Positions 1 through 6,880 of a stretch of DNA of 53,200 nucleotides are shown here, one piece after another (the first letter of the stretch is position 1; each line of letters opens with the position of its first letter). The notes beneath the pieces were generated by a model. That model made no database searches. It saw only the letters and a list, made by a program, of their open reading frames with translations, and was not told where the DNA came from. This DNA comes from Sphingopyxis sp. H053 (lineage in GTDB: Bacteria > Pseudomonadota > Alphaproteobacteria > Sphingomonadales > Sphingomonadaceae), in contig NZ_LNRU01000018.1 in the NCBI RefSeq assembly GCF_001468225.1, positions 1 to 53,200 of the forward strand. Direction: 5' to 3'. The position numbers and the translations under genes are program-made.

Positions 1-547
1 GCGCTGCCGGGGCGGCTGGAACTGCGGGCGGGGGCGGGATCACACCCGCCTCGCCGTTCGCTTCGGGCGGAGCGGGCGGATAGGCCGGGGCATCTCCCGG
101 AAGGGCCGGGGGTAGCCCATCGTAGGCGCCGCCTTGTGTGGCGGGCATGCCATCCCCCAAGCTTCCGGGCGTGACCTTGCCTTCCTCGATGGCGGTGACC
201 CGGTCGCCCAGCAGCGTCTGCCCGTCGAGGATCTTTTGCAGATCGCCGCGAAGCTTGACCTCGAGGCTGTCACCGCGAAGGCCCGCGCCCATGTCGAGCT
301 TCGACGCTTCCGGCGGCTTCGGAGCCTCGGCATCCTTCGACGAACTCGCCGTGTAGAGCCCGAGCCCGACCAGCGCGATGGCCGATACGACCCCCGCTTG
401 CTTGGCTCTCAACTGCTGCCGTGACGTCATGCGCTCCCACTGCGCCCGGAAATCGAACAAGGCCGGACCTTGCGATCCCTCGGCTGACGTTATCTGGCGA
501 ACAAGCGTTTCATCGCCTGTTGCGGCGCTGTCGGCTTCGGCGCTCAC
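1..547 (-). CDS. traB: TraB, F-type conjugation scaffold protein (C-terminus beyond window)
   Basis: TraB spans the periplasm and links the inner-membrane part of the F-type secretion channel to the outer-membrane TraK/TraV ring (family knowledge). I chose a GTG start at 547 because its GTGA overlaps the TGA of traK by 4 bases, the usual coupling in these operons; an internal ATG at 430 is an alternative. The visible 182 residues show a cytosolic N-terminus, one membrane segment at about residues 51-68, a coiled-coil-prone stretch ending near the sequence KILDGQTLLGDRVTAIEEGK, then the Pro/Ala-rich region expected of TraB before the beta-barrel domain. The rest lies left of the window. The call leans on gene order as much as on sequence. 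Confidence 0.85.
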   Translation of the reverse strand, partial: MSAEADSAATGDETLVRQITSAEGSQGPALFDFRAQWERMTSRQQLRAKQAGVVSAIALVGLGLYTASSSKDAEAPKPPEASKLDMGAGLRGDSLEVKLRGDLQKILDGQTLLGDRVTAIEEGKVTPGSLGDGMPATQGGAYDGLPPALPGDAPAYPPAPPEANGEAGVIPPPPAVPAAPAA

Positions 548-1311
548 GGCTGCGCACTCCGGCGAACGACGATGAGGCGCGCGGTGTCTCCCGCGGCGAG
601 CGTCAAGCGGTCGAGCGTCAGCGAGAAGATATCGGCACCAAAGGCATTGTCGAGAAAATCGCGCTCGTCGAGCGAGGTCGCTTCTGTTGCGTGAAGCAGA
701 TATTCGCTTACCGAAAGACCTGCGCCCTCGATTTCAAGGCGCCGCCGCTCGGTCGTTTTGACCTGCGGCAGGTCGCCGACTGCGACGGCCTCACGCGCGG
801 GAGCGACCTCGGTGAAGGATGCGGGAACGCGGTCCTGAAGGATCGCGAGCGCGATGCCCACGGCCCGTTCTTCCTCGACCAGCGGTGCGAGCAGGGCGTC
901 ATTGGCCCGCGCGCGCTGGGCGGACCCGGGAACGAGCGTCACCGTCTGTGCGGGGATGTCGGCGGGTTCGGCATAGAGCGGATAGATCGCGCCGTTGCAC
1001 GAAACGAAGAATTCGGACGGCGTTGTCACATAGCTGCGGGTCTTGGCGCCGGCATCGTCCATCTCCTGGACGAGGAACTTGATCCAGGCGTCTGATCCGC
1101 CGCGCTCGACCGCAAGGCCCTTTTCAGCCGAAAATTTCACATCTTCGATCTCGCCGCCGACGCATACGACATGGTTCACGTCGCGATTGGAGAGCCGGAT
1201 GCGGCTGGTCTGGTCGGGGAGCACCGAGACCGATTGGGCGAGGGCTGCGGACGGCGCCAGCAGTGCGCCGAGGAGGCAGGCAAACCTCCGGCGGTTACCG
1301 GATATCGGCAT
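544..1311 (-). CDS. traK: TraK, secretin-like outer-membrane conjugation protein
   Basis: TraK forms the periplasmic ring at the outer membrane of F-type mating channels, with TraV and TraB. This 255-residue protein begins with a clear Sec signal peptide (basic stretch, hydrophobic core, AALAQ cleavage region near residue 26), so it is exported. The remainder is the beta-rich domain with a motif of the type RIRLSNRDVNHVV that fits a TraK/secretin N-domain. It overlaps traE by 17 bases at its start and traB by 4 bases at its end, so translation is probably coupled. Length agrees with the family (about 240-260). Confidence 0.85.
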   Translation of the reverse strand: MPISGNRRRFACLLGALLAPSAALAQSVSVLPDQTSRIRLSNRDVNHVVCVGGEIEDVKFSAEKGLAVERGGSDAWIKFLVQEMDDAGAKTRSYVTTPSEFFVSCNGAIYPLYAEPADIPAQTVTLVPGSAQRARANDALLAPLVEEERAVGIALAILQDRVPASFTEVAPAREAVAVGDLPQVKTTERRRLEIEGAGLSVSEYLLHATEATSLDERDFLDNAFGADIFSLTLDRLTLAAGDTARLIVVRRSAQP

Positions 1312-1930
1312 TGAAATTCTCCTCTTGGAGGGCGGTCAGCCAGAAACGGCCATTTTCGGTCGCGTAGCGAATGCGCAGATTGCCACGAAACTTGCGGATC
1401 ACGCCGCCGATCACGCGGACTTTTTCGACGGGCACCAATATTTCAGTGGCCGTGTAGGTGACGGGCTGGTCACCCCGAACATAGGTCGCGATCGACAGCG
1501 TCGGATTATTCTCGAGCTCGCCCAGCAAATGACTGAGACTATCGCGAAGCGCGTTGTAGGCGCTTGGATGGACGATCGTCAGCAGTTCCTGGAATTGCCG
1601 GTCCGCCGAATAGGCGGAATAGGTCCCCGCAAGACCGACGATATTGAAAGTGATCGTACGGAGATAGGTTTCGGAGGGCTTGCTGCCGGTGACATAAAGA
1701 TCTCCGGTGGCGCCGAACGGGACGATGACCGTGCGCTGAGCCTGGTTCGTCGAATAGATGACGGTGCCGAGCACCATGCTCACGCCAAAGAGACCCGCGA
1801 TCGCGAACTTCAGCAACCGGTTCTCCTCGAAAAGGTTGGCCGATCCTTGGAGATAGCGGTGCAAATGCCAGCTCGGGCGCGTGTCGCCGATCATGTCGGC
1901 GCTGTCCTTGCGTCTGAAGAAACCTGCCAT
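1295..1930 (-). CDS. traE: TraE, F-type conjugation inner-membrane protein
   Basis: TraE is a VirB8-like inner-membrane component of the F-type secretion channel. The frame is open further upstream, but I start it at the ATG at 1930, six bases after the traL stop, giving 211 residues, close to the usual TraE length of about 190-210. A single membrane helix lies at about residues 41-60 after a basic cytosolic N-terminus; the rest is periplasmic. The order traL-traE-traK-traB is diagnostic for F-type systems. Nothing looks damaged. Confidence 0.88.
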   Translation of the reverse strand: MAGFFRRKDSADMIGDTRPSWHLHRYLQGSANLFEENRLLKFAIAGLFGVSMVLGTVIYSTNQAQRTVIVPFGATGDLYVTGSKPSETYLRTITFNIVGLAGTYSAYSADRQFQELLTIVHPSAYNALRDSLSHLLGELENNPTLSIATYVRGDQPVTYTATEILVPVEKVRVIGGVIRKFRGNLRIRYATENGRFWLTALQEENFNADIR

Positions 1931-1935
1931 CGGAC

Positions 1936-2202
1936 CTACTCGAAGAAGCGGGTCTGGGTTGGACCCGGGTAGAAGCGGAAACGGATGAGACCCCAGCGCC
2001 AGGCGAGGTGCGGAATGAAACCGCGCGGCTTGGTTCGCTTCCACGGAAGGAAAAGGAGAAGGGCGCCGATGAGTCCCCAGCCGATCAGGCCGCCGACGAT
2101 GACCGCGACGAAGATCGTGCTCATGACGACGACAAATTCCTGGGCGTCGAACCAGAGGATCTGGACCGGTCGATGCAGGAACTGCGGCAGACGTTCATCC
2201 AA
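1936..2202 (-). CDS. traL: TraL, F-type conjugation membrane protein
   Basis: TraL is a small inner-membrane protein needed for pilus assembly. The protein has an N-terminal pattern typical of the family (ERLPQFLHRPVQILWFDAQE), one long hydrophobic segment, and a basic C-terminal tail with WRWGLIRFRFYPGPT. The start is uncertain: a TTG at 2202 sits behind GGGAGAAGG with good spacing and yields 88 residues; ATG codons at 2223 and 2241 are alternatives without such a good ribosome site. It lies six bases upstream of traE and 115 bases downstream of the pilin gene. Confidence 0.85.
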   Translation of the reverse strand: MDERLPQFLHRPVQILWFDAQEFVVVMSTIFVAVIVGGLIGWGLIGALLLFLPWKRTKPRGFIPHLAWRWGLIRFRFYPGPTQTRFFE

Positions 2203-2317
2203 CGCCCTTCTCCCATGCTTCATCACGCGTCGGCGTGACATCCCGGAAATGACCACCACTCCCGGTTCCGGATGACGCGTCGGTCGCCGGGGCCTCCAGC
2301 GAGCGGCGCGCCGAATG

Positions 2318-2641
2318 TCAGATGACCATGCCGAAGGTCTGGAGGATCGAATCCGCCTTGATGAGGCAGACCGCCGCCACGATCGTCGGGATGCCGATCA
2401 TGATGTTGGAGAAGAGCCGCGAGACGCCGAACAGAAAGGCGGCGACGCCGCCAACGAAGCCCAGCGGGCCCTTCACGCCCTTGTTCACGACGATGTCGTA
2501 AATGTCGTAACCGAGGTCGCCGGCCGCCGGCGCCTGGAATGCGTGGGCCACGCCGGCGCACGCGACTGCGGCCAGGAGGAACAGGACTGCCGCGTCAACC
2601 GTGCGGACCGTCCTTCCCCGAAACATTGTCATCATGTCCAT
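2318..2641 (-). CDS. traA: TraA-like F-type pilin precursor
   Basis: The 107-residue protein has a long signal sequence ending near AHAF (about residue 35) followed by a short mature part of roughly 70 residues with two hydrophobic helices separated by a small basic turn, which is the F-pilin plan (family knowledge). Its position directly upstream of traL supports this. A ribosome site AAGGAG precedes several closely spaced ATG codons (2641, 2635, 2632); one of the later two has better spacing. A 198-base gap separates it from dsbC, so it may have its own promoter or a processed transcript, which would suit a highly expressed pilin. Confidence 0.78.
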   Translation of the reverse strand: MDMMTMFRGRTVRTVDAAVLFLLAAVACAGVAHAFQAPAAGDLGYDIYDIVVNKGVKGPLGFVGGVAAFLFGVSRLFSNIMIGIPTIVAAVCLIKADSILQTFGMVI

Positions 2642-2839
2642 TCTCCTTGAAGGGAGACCGTCCGAAGATACCTGCCGGCACGACGAAAATCGTTTCCGGC
2701 CGACGGCAGCGGTGGACGGTCTCCAAAAAAGCCGATGCCGCCGGCATTCCGGTCCTCGATCCCCTCAGGTCGCGCTCATGCGAGCGGCAGGGAGCAATCG
2801 GGGCCCGCCAGAAATTCTTTGGGGGGGTGAGGCTGCCGA

Positions 2840-3613
2840 TCAGGGATCGGCGCCAGCGGCTCCCTTCTTCCCATTCAGGAACGCCTCGAGTTCCGCCTGC
2901 TGGAAGCCCGACACGAACTTCCCATCGACAAAGAGGGTGGGGGTGCCGGAAATGCCCATCTTGCGGACTGTTGCTCCGTGGCGCGCGACCTGCTCCGCAC
3001 CGGCCTTGCATTTCGTCAGACCGGGAGGGCTCGCGCCCGCATAAATCGCCCTGAACGCCGCCGCCTTGTCCGGCGAGCACAGGATGTGCTCGGCCTTGGC
3101 GGCCGCGTCCGGGTGGATACCGCTCACGAAATAGACGAGCCGCTGGACCGGCTTGCCTTCCGCAGCCTTTGTCGCCCAGAAGCGATCGAGCGCCTGGCAA
3201 TAGGGGCAATCGGGATCCGTGAACTCGATGACCTTCGGCGCGCCGACGGGGCCGATGACCAGGGCGTCGCGTTCGTCAATCGCCCCGAGCCGCTTTCGCG
3301 CGCTGGCGTCCTGAGCCATCGCGGTGATGTTCACGCCATTCTTGTCGTAAATCGCCGCGAACAGCAGATGATCGCTTTCCGGCGCGAAATAGAGGACTCG
3401 CCCGCCGGCGATAGCCTGATATATTGGCCCCCTTACAGGCGCCGGTCCGAACTCCTCGAACTGGAGGTTGGTGAAGGTCTGTCGCAGCTCCCGTTCCGCC
3501 TGCCCGGCGGCATCGCCGAGCGCGTCCCCGGACTCCTCCGCCGATGCGGCGTGCGCAAGCGCAGGGGACGCGATGGCCATGGCGACGCAGCACAAAGCAC
3601 TAGCGGCGCGCAT
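2840..3613 (-). CDS. dsbC: DsbC/TrbB-like periplasmic thiol-disulfide isomerase
   Basis: The 257-residue protein starts at ATG 3613 with a signal peptide (ALAHA cleavage region). It has an N-terminal dimerisation-like part followed by a thioredoxin fold with the active site CPYC in the sequence EFTDPDCPYCQALDRFW, and a cis-proline loop in GISGTPTLFVDG. Such proteins isomerise disulfides of secreted conjugation proteins (TraF/TrbB/DsbC family knowledge). An ATG further upstream (3682) would place a basic stretch before the signal peptide and is less likely. It overlaps the end of the small upstream gene by 14 bases, so the two are co-transcribed. Confidence 0.9.
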   Translation of the reverse strand: MRAASALCCVAMAIASPALAHAASAEESGDALGDAAGQAERELRQTFTNLQFEEFGPAPVRGPIYQAIAGGRVLYFAPESDHLLFAAIYDKNGVNITAMAQDASARKRLGAIDERDALVIGPVGAPKVIEFTDPDCPYCQALDRFWATKAAEGKPVQRLVYFVSGIHPDAAAKAEHILCSPDKAAAFRAIYAGASPPGLTKCKAGAEQVARHGATVRKMGISGTPTLFVDGKFVSGFQQAELEAFLNGKKGAAGADP

Positions 3614-3905
3614 CGAATTTATCTCCGGCGGGCGCGACCGCGTTGAGGAAGATCGACCTGTCGATCCGGTGCGCCGCGCCAAGCGTGACCGGCGTTTTCG
3701 CCAAAGGCTCGCGAGGGTCCAGGATCGGGACGGTACGGCGTTCGATTGAAAAACCGCTCGCGTCCTGGGTGACGATCAGATCGCCCCGTCTGGCGGACGG
3801 TTCGGTCTGCCCGGCGCAGCGACCCGGATCGGAGTGGGCCGATGCGGGCGTGCCGCCGGATAACAGGATTGCGATGCCCGCAAGGCACCGATTGTACGGC
3901 GTCAT
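3600..3905 (-). CDS. Small predicted secreted protein, first gene of the tra operon
   Basis: A 101-residue protein of unknown function. The start at 3905 has a strong ribosome site (AGGAGATAGTC). Residues 1-24 form a signal peptide ending in ASAHS; the mature part has one Cys (GRCAGQ) and a repeated beta-strand-like pattern with no domain I recognise. It overlaps dsbC by 14 bases and is the first gene leftward of the operator-rich gap, so it probably opens the conjugation operon. A periplasmic accessory role is inferred from context only. Confidence 0.7.
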   Translation of the reverse strand: MTPYNRCLAGIAILLSGGTPASAHSDPGRCAGQTEPSARRGDLIVTQDASGFSIERRTVPILDPREPLAKTPVTLGAAHRIDRSIFLNAVAPAGDKFDARR

Positions 3906-4237
3906 GACTATCTCCTCGTGGCGCAAATTGCGCGGTGATTGACGATCGGTGGATCGGAACGGACCTGATGATCCGAGACCAAATGGTCTCCTCCAACCGG
4001 AACGAGGCGAGGAATGATGATGAAACGAAGAGCGCACAATGATGAGGGCACTGAAGTGCCGATTGTGCAAATTGCGCGCCGACGCTGCCTAAACGGCGCC
4101 CTGATTCACGATTGGCGGGCCGCGGGGTCACAATTGATCCCGGGAGACCGAAAAATGCACTTCGGCTTACTGGCGCAAATGGTTAATATGCTCATGGTAT
4201 CACCACGCTGGTTTTCTGTGTGCTGGGAGGCAGACCG
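3906..4237. promoter_or_regulatory. Divergent control region with repeated palindromes
   Basis: No gene, but dense symmetry. GCGCAAATTGCGC at 3921-3933 lies just upstream of the ribosome site of the leftward operon. Twelve of its bases (GCAAATTGCGCG) recur at 4067-4078, and TGGCGCAAAT at 3919-3928 recurs at 4171-4180. There, the rightward promoter candidate TTCGGC (4161-4166), 17 bases, TAATAT (4184-4189) has the repeat in its spacer, as a repressor site would. Also present are a 7+7 palindrome GAGACCA-AA-TGGTCTC (3975-3990) and a nested hairpin at 4034-4068 (outer arms GCACAAT/ATTGTGC, inner GGCACT/AGTGCC). Likely operators for one of the adjacent regulators; a part in transfer origin function cannot be excluded. 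Confidence 0.6.
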
Positions 4238-4663
4238 ATGACGCGGCAATCACGCACGTTCAAATTGCGGCTTTCTCCGGCAGGCATGGATTTGCTCATC
4301 GACTCCCATGTCCACCTGATCCGAAGCACGCGGGCATTGCTCGCCTGGGGCACCACCCTCCAGGTCGCAGTCGATTGCCTCGACCGAATGCCGGCCCCCA
4401 AGGTTCTGGAGCAACTCGCCTCGCTTTCGACGGCGGGCCTTCAGGGCGGCGAGGATCATTATGTCGGCGCGTCCAAGGGGCTCAATCATATGGCGACGCG
4501 TATCGCCGAGCGCGTCGTTGAAGTCGCGCCGGATCGTGATGCGCCGACCCTGGCGAGCATCTACATTGTCGCCCTGCACCAACTCACAAGAACCGACCAC
4601 AAAACGCTCCGTGCGACCTATGAACGCGTGAAGCCGGCAGCCCATAGCGGCGTGCCCGGATAG
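4238..4663 (+). CDS. Unknown protein, divergent from the tra operon
   Basis: 141 residues from ATG 4238, preceded by GGGAGG at good spacing. I do not recognise the family. The N-terminus is basic (MTRQSRTFKLRLSP), followed by predicted helices; there is no signal peptide or membrane helix. It is transcribed away from the conjugation operon, from a promoter candidate whose spacer holds a repeated operator-like sequence, and is followed by two regulators. A regulatory or relaxosome-accessory role is possible, by position only. Confidence 0.65.
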   Translation: MTRQSRTFKLRLSPAGMDLLIDSHVHLIRSTRALLAWGTTLQVAVDCLDRMPAPKVLEQLASLSTAGLQGGEDHYVGASKGLNHMATRIAERVVEVAPDRDAPTLASIYIVALHQLTRTDHKTLRATYERVKPAAHSGVPG

Positions 4664-4806
4664 AAGCCTTCACTTTCTCAAGGTCTTGCGCGACGCGACC
4701 CGGCAAGAATTGCGGCAGTTCCGTTTGACCGTGGTGTGATGCACACCTAGCATTCCAAGAGTTACAGGCCTTGGCTGGGGCAATCTCCCGAGAAGGAGAC
4801 GCGGAA

Positions 4807-5223
4807 ATGTCGCTGGAAGACGCGGCTTCCGTCGCTGAAGGCCCGCTGTCGCGTATCAAGGAACAGTCGGGAAGGCGAATTGAGGAAGCGAGAAAACGGG
4901 AAGGGCTGACGCAACGCGAATTGTCGAGAGAGCTCGGCATGGGCGTGCGCTGGCTACGCGAAATCGAATCCGGAAATCCGAAGGCAAGGCTCGATGACCA
5001 TCTGCTCTGTGCTTACAAGCTGGACCTCTCGACAGGGCATATCCTCATCCCGCTGATGTTCTATTCGCAGAAGATGGCGTTTCCGATGCAACTCGCGATC
5101 GGAGATCTGCGCGAGCTCGAGCGACTATGCATCGAAGTCGTCGCGCAAAAGCATCTCGACCAGCTGACGAGTGCGCTCACGCCCCGATGGAGCCAAGGGC
5201 TCCGGATATCATCGGCTGCCTGA
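4807..5223 (+). CDS. XRE-family DNA-binding regulator
   Basis: 138 residues. The ATG at 4807 follows AGAAGGAG at eight bases. Residues about 18-65 form a Cro/C1-type helix-turn-helix with the core GLTQRELSRELGMGVRWLRE, then IESGNPKARLDDHLL, the usual XRE signature. The C-terminal half is helical and may mediate dimerisation. It ends three bases before the GntR gene, so the two are probably one transcript. It is a candidate for binding the repeats in the upstream control region (inference). Confidence 0.85.
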   Translation: MSLEDAASVAEGPLSRIKEQSGRRIEEARKREGLTQRELSRELGMGVRWLREIESGNPKARLDDHLLCAYKLDLSTGHILIPLMFYSQKMAFPMQLAIGDLRELERLCIEVVAQKHLDQLTSALTPRWSQGLRISSAA

Positions 5224-5226
5224 TCG

Positions 5227-5856
5227 ATGGGGCTCGAAACCGCCACTCACCAGCGGATTTACCGCGCAATCAAGGAAGACTATCTCGCTGGTGTGTTCTA
5301 TCCAGGAGCGCGGATCCCAATTCCGGCGATCGCGCGTCGCTCCGATTCCAGCGTAACGCCTGTGCGCGAGGCCCTGTATCGCCTCGTTGGCGAGGGGCTC
5401 GTTGAAGCCGATCCGGACGGCGGTTTCCGAATCGCGCTTCCTGACTTCAATGCGCTTGCCAATCTCTATGCGTGGTCGGGGCATCAGCTTCTGTCTGCCC
5501 TGCACTTGACAAGCCGATCCGCCATAAAGGCTGCGATGGCGCGGATCCGGAGTCTGGATATCGGCCCGGATCCTATCTCTATCGTCACGGCGACATCGGC
5601 AACATTTGAGGCGATCGCGTGGGCATCTGGAAACAGCGAATACCTGGATTCAATCCGGCGAACCAATGAACGCCTGCACTATTCTCGACTCGCCGAGGTC
5701 GGCCTCTTCGGCGACCTCGAACGGGAGCTTCGGACGTTTGTCAGAAACGGCACAATCGACGTCAAAATGAACGTCCGAAGACGCGTGACCGCTTATCATC
5801 GACGACGCGTGGAGCATGTGGCGCAACTCTGTGCCTTGCTACAAGGTACCGCATAA
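5227..5856 (+). CDS. GntR-family regulator next to the lasso locus
   Basis: 209 residues. An N-terminal winged helix (about residues 8-72) has the GntR pattern, with YPGARIPIPAIARR and SSVTPVREALYRLVGEGLVE. The C-terminal part is helical and shows the FCD-like character of FadR-type members, though shorter than usual. It is three bases downstream of the XRE gene and 162 bases upstream of the lasso precursor, in the same direction. GntR genes sit beside some lasso clusters of this type in proteobacteria, so regulation of the precursor promoter is likely but inferred. Confidence 0.85.
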   Translation: MGLETATHQRIYRAIKEDYLAGVFYPGARIPIPAIARRSDSSVTPVREALYRLVGEGLVEADPDGGFRIALPDFNALANLYAWSGHQLLSALHLTSRSAIKAAMARIRSLDIGPDPISIVTATSATFEAIAWASGNSEYLDSIRRTNERLHYSRLAEVGLFGDLERELRTFVRNGTIDVKMNVRRRVTAYHRRRVEHVAQLCALLQGTA

Positions 5857-5900
5857 GCTTCTGAAAACCGGGCGCGATCCTCGTCAGGTTAATTTCGATT

Positions 5901-5998
5901 TTGGTCTAAATCGCTGATTTAAAGCAATAATTGCTGCGTATATGGGCGGAGAACTCCTTCAACCCGCGTAAATTGGGACTACCGCGAATGTCCGCGGT
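5901..5998 (+). promoter_or_regulatory. Promoter/operator region of the lasso precursor
   Basis: The gap between the GntR gene and the precursor is AT-rich against its surroundings. It holds a perfect palindrome TAAATC-GCT-GATTTA (5907-5921), a second AGCAA-TAA-TTGCT (5923-5935), and a short hairpin ACCGCG/CGCGGT (5981-5986/5993-5998) just before the ribosome site. TTGGTC (5901-5906) with CAATAA (5925-5930) 18 bases on is a weak promoter candidate that would be covered by the palindromes. A GntR operator is the natural reading, not demonstrated. Confidence 0.5.
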
Positions 5999-6018
5999 GT
6001 TTGAAGAAGGAACGTATC

Positions 6019-6159
6019 ATGCAACGCAATGACGATCATCTCGACGCCGAAGTCATCGACCTCGGCGTTGCCAGCGAAGTCACCAAGGGGTCCATCGTGG
6101 GACCGCTCGACACCAAGGGTGGCCGCGATTTCGGTGCCGCGGGAATCTCCGACGACTGA
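6019..6159 (+). CDS. lasA: Lasso peptide precursor (46 residues)
   Basis: Precursor of a ribosomally made, threaded lasso peptide. The ATG at 6019 follows AGAAGGAA. The leader (residues 1-23) ends DLGVASEVTK, with Thr at the penultimate position, the recognition residue in lasso leaders. The core starts at Gly24: ring segment GSIVGPLD, so Gly1 would be joined to the side chain of Asp8 to give an eight-residue ring, and tail TKGGRDFGAAGISDD. Eight-residue rings and tails ending in Asp-Asp are known in the sphingonodin/syanodin group of sphingomonads. By my hand calculation the closed 23-residue peptide has a monoisotopic mass of about 2186.06 Da. Candidate plugs are Arg13 and Phe15. The gene is followed by the fused maturation gene after 55 bases. 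It is too short for many gene callers. Confidence 0.93.
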   Translation: MQRNDDHLDAEVIDLGVASEVTKGSIVGPLDTKGGRDFGAAGISDD

Positions 6160-6214
6160 ACGGGAGGGCGCACGGCCCCCGGGTGTCGTGCGCCCAACCC
6201 CGAGGGGTTCGACC

Positions 6215-6880
6215 ATGCCTCTGCGCCTGCGAGACGATTTGTACTTCTGCATCTGTTCTGGACGAGCCGTCTTTCTGGACGTCGGTGCCGACCGATATTT
6301 TCAGTTGCCGGTTCATCAGGATTTGGCTTTCCAGCGGTTCGCCTCTGGTCAAGCGCCACAACCAGGCGACGAGACCACCCTCGAGGCAATGGCAATCAGC
6401 GGCCTGATGGTCGATGCGCATCATGGTGCGCGGACGTTTTCGCCTGTCACTGTCTCCCCGCCAATGGCCGAGATCGACCCGATGCTGTCTATGGCCAGGC
6501 TGACCGATCGGCTCGCGGCCCTCCTCTCGGTCCATAGAGCGCGACGCGCACTAGCCAAGCGACCACTCAAAAACCTCTTTGATACCATGTCGCGGTCGAG
6601 CGCCGCGCTCGTTCCGGATCGCATCGAAGATTGGACCGCTGTAAACCGCGTCGCGGCGGCGTTCGCGGTAAACGGCATCATGATACGGCGTCAGGATCAA
6701 TGCCTCCCGCTGTCGATCGCTTTCAAACACCTCTGCCTTGCACGCCGGACTCCCACCACGCTGGTGATCGGCGTCAAGCTCGACCCCTTTGTCGCGCACT
6801 GCTGGATTCAAAGAGACGAATATGTGGTCAATGACACGCTTGAACGTGTTCGACTTTTTACCCCGATACTGGCGCTCTGA
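6215..6880 (+). CDS. lasB: Lasso maturation protein B (fused RRE and leader peptidase)
   Basis: The 221-residue protein binds the precursor leader and removes it. The N-terminal 80 residues are a PqqD-like recognition element (YFCICSGRAVFLDVGADRYF). The C-terminal half is the transglutaminase-like cysteine protease; the triad is visible as Cys163 (QCLPLSIAF), His195 (VAHCW) and Asp207 (YVVND). In proteobacteria these B1 and B2 parts are normally one protein, as here. The stop overlaps the start of the lactam synthetase by one base (TGATG), so translation is coupled. The start at 6215 was chosen because the homologous N-terminus begins there; the frame is open further upstream, across the precursor. 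Confidence 0.92.
   Translation: MPLRLRDDLYFCICSGRAVFLDVGADRYFQLPVHQDLAFQRFASGQAPQPGDETTLEAMAISGLMVDAHHGARTFSPVTVSPPMAEIDPMLSMARLTDRLAALLSVHRARRALAKRPLKNLFDTMSRSSAALVPDRIEDWTAVNRVAAAFAVNGIMIRRQDQCLPLSIAFKHLCLARRTPTTLVIGVKLDPFVAHCWIQRDEYVVNDTLERVRLFTPILAL

Noticed and set aside
421..1095. Long plus-strand frame opposite traK and traB
   Set aside because: Shadow of the minus-strand genes; Arg/Gly-rich composition, no ribosome site, and the minus strand has a full F-type gene order.
1043..1972. 309-codon plus-strand frame over traE
   Set aside because: Lies fully opposite traE and traK, which have recognisable features; no plausible protein.
6029..6214. Upstream extension of the lasso B frame across the precursor gene
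   Set aside because: The family N-terminus begins at 6215; the extension merely overlaps the precursor in another frame.
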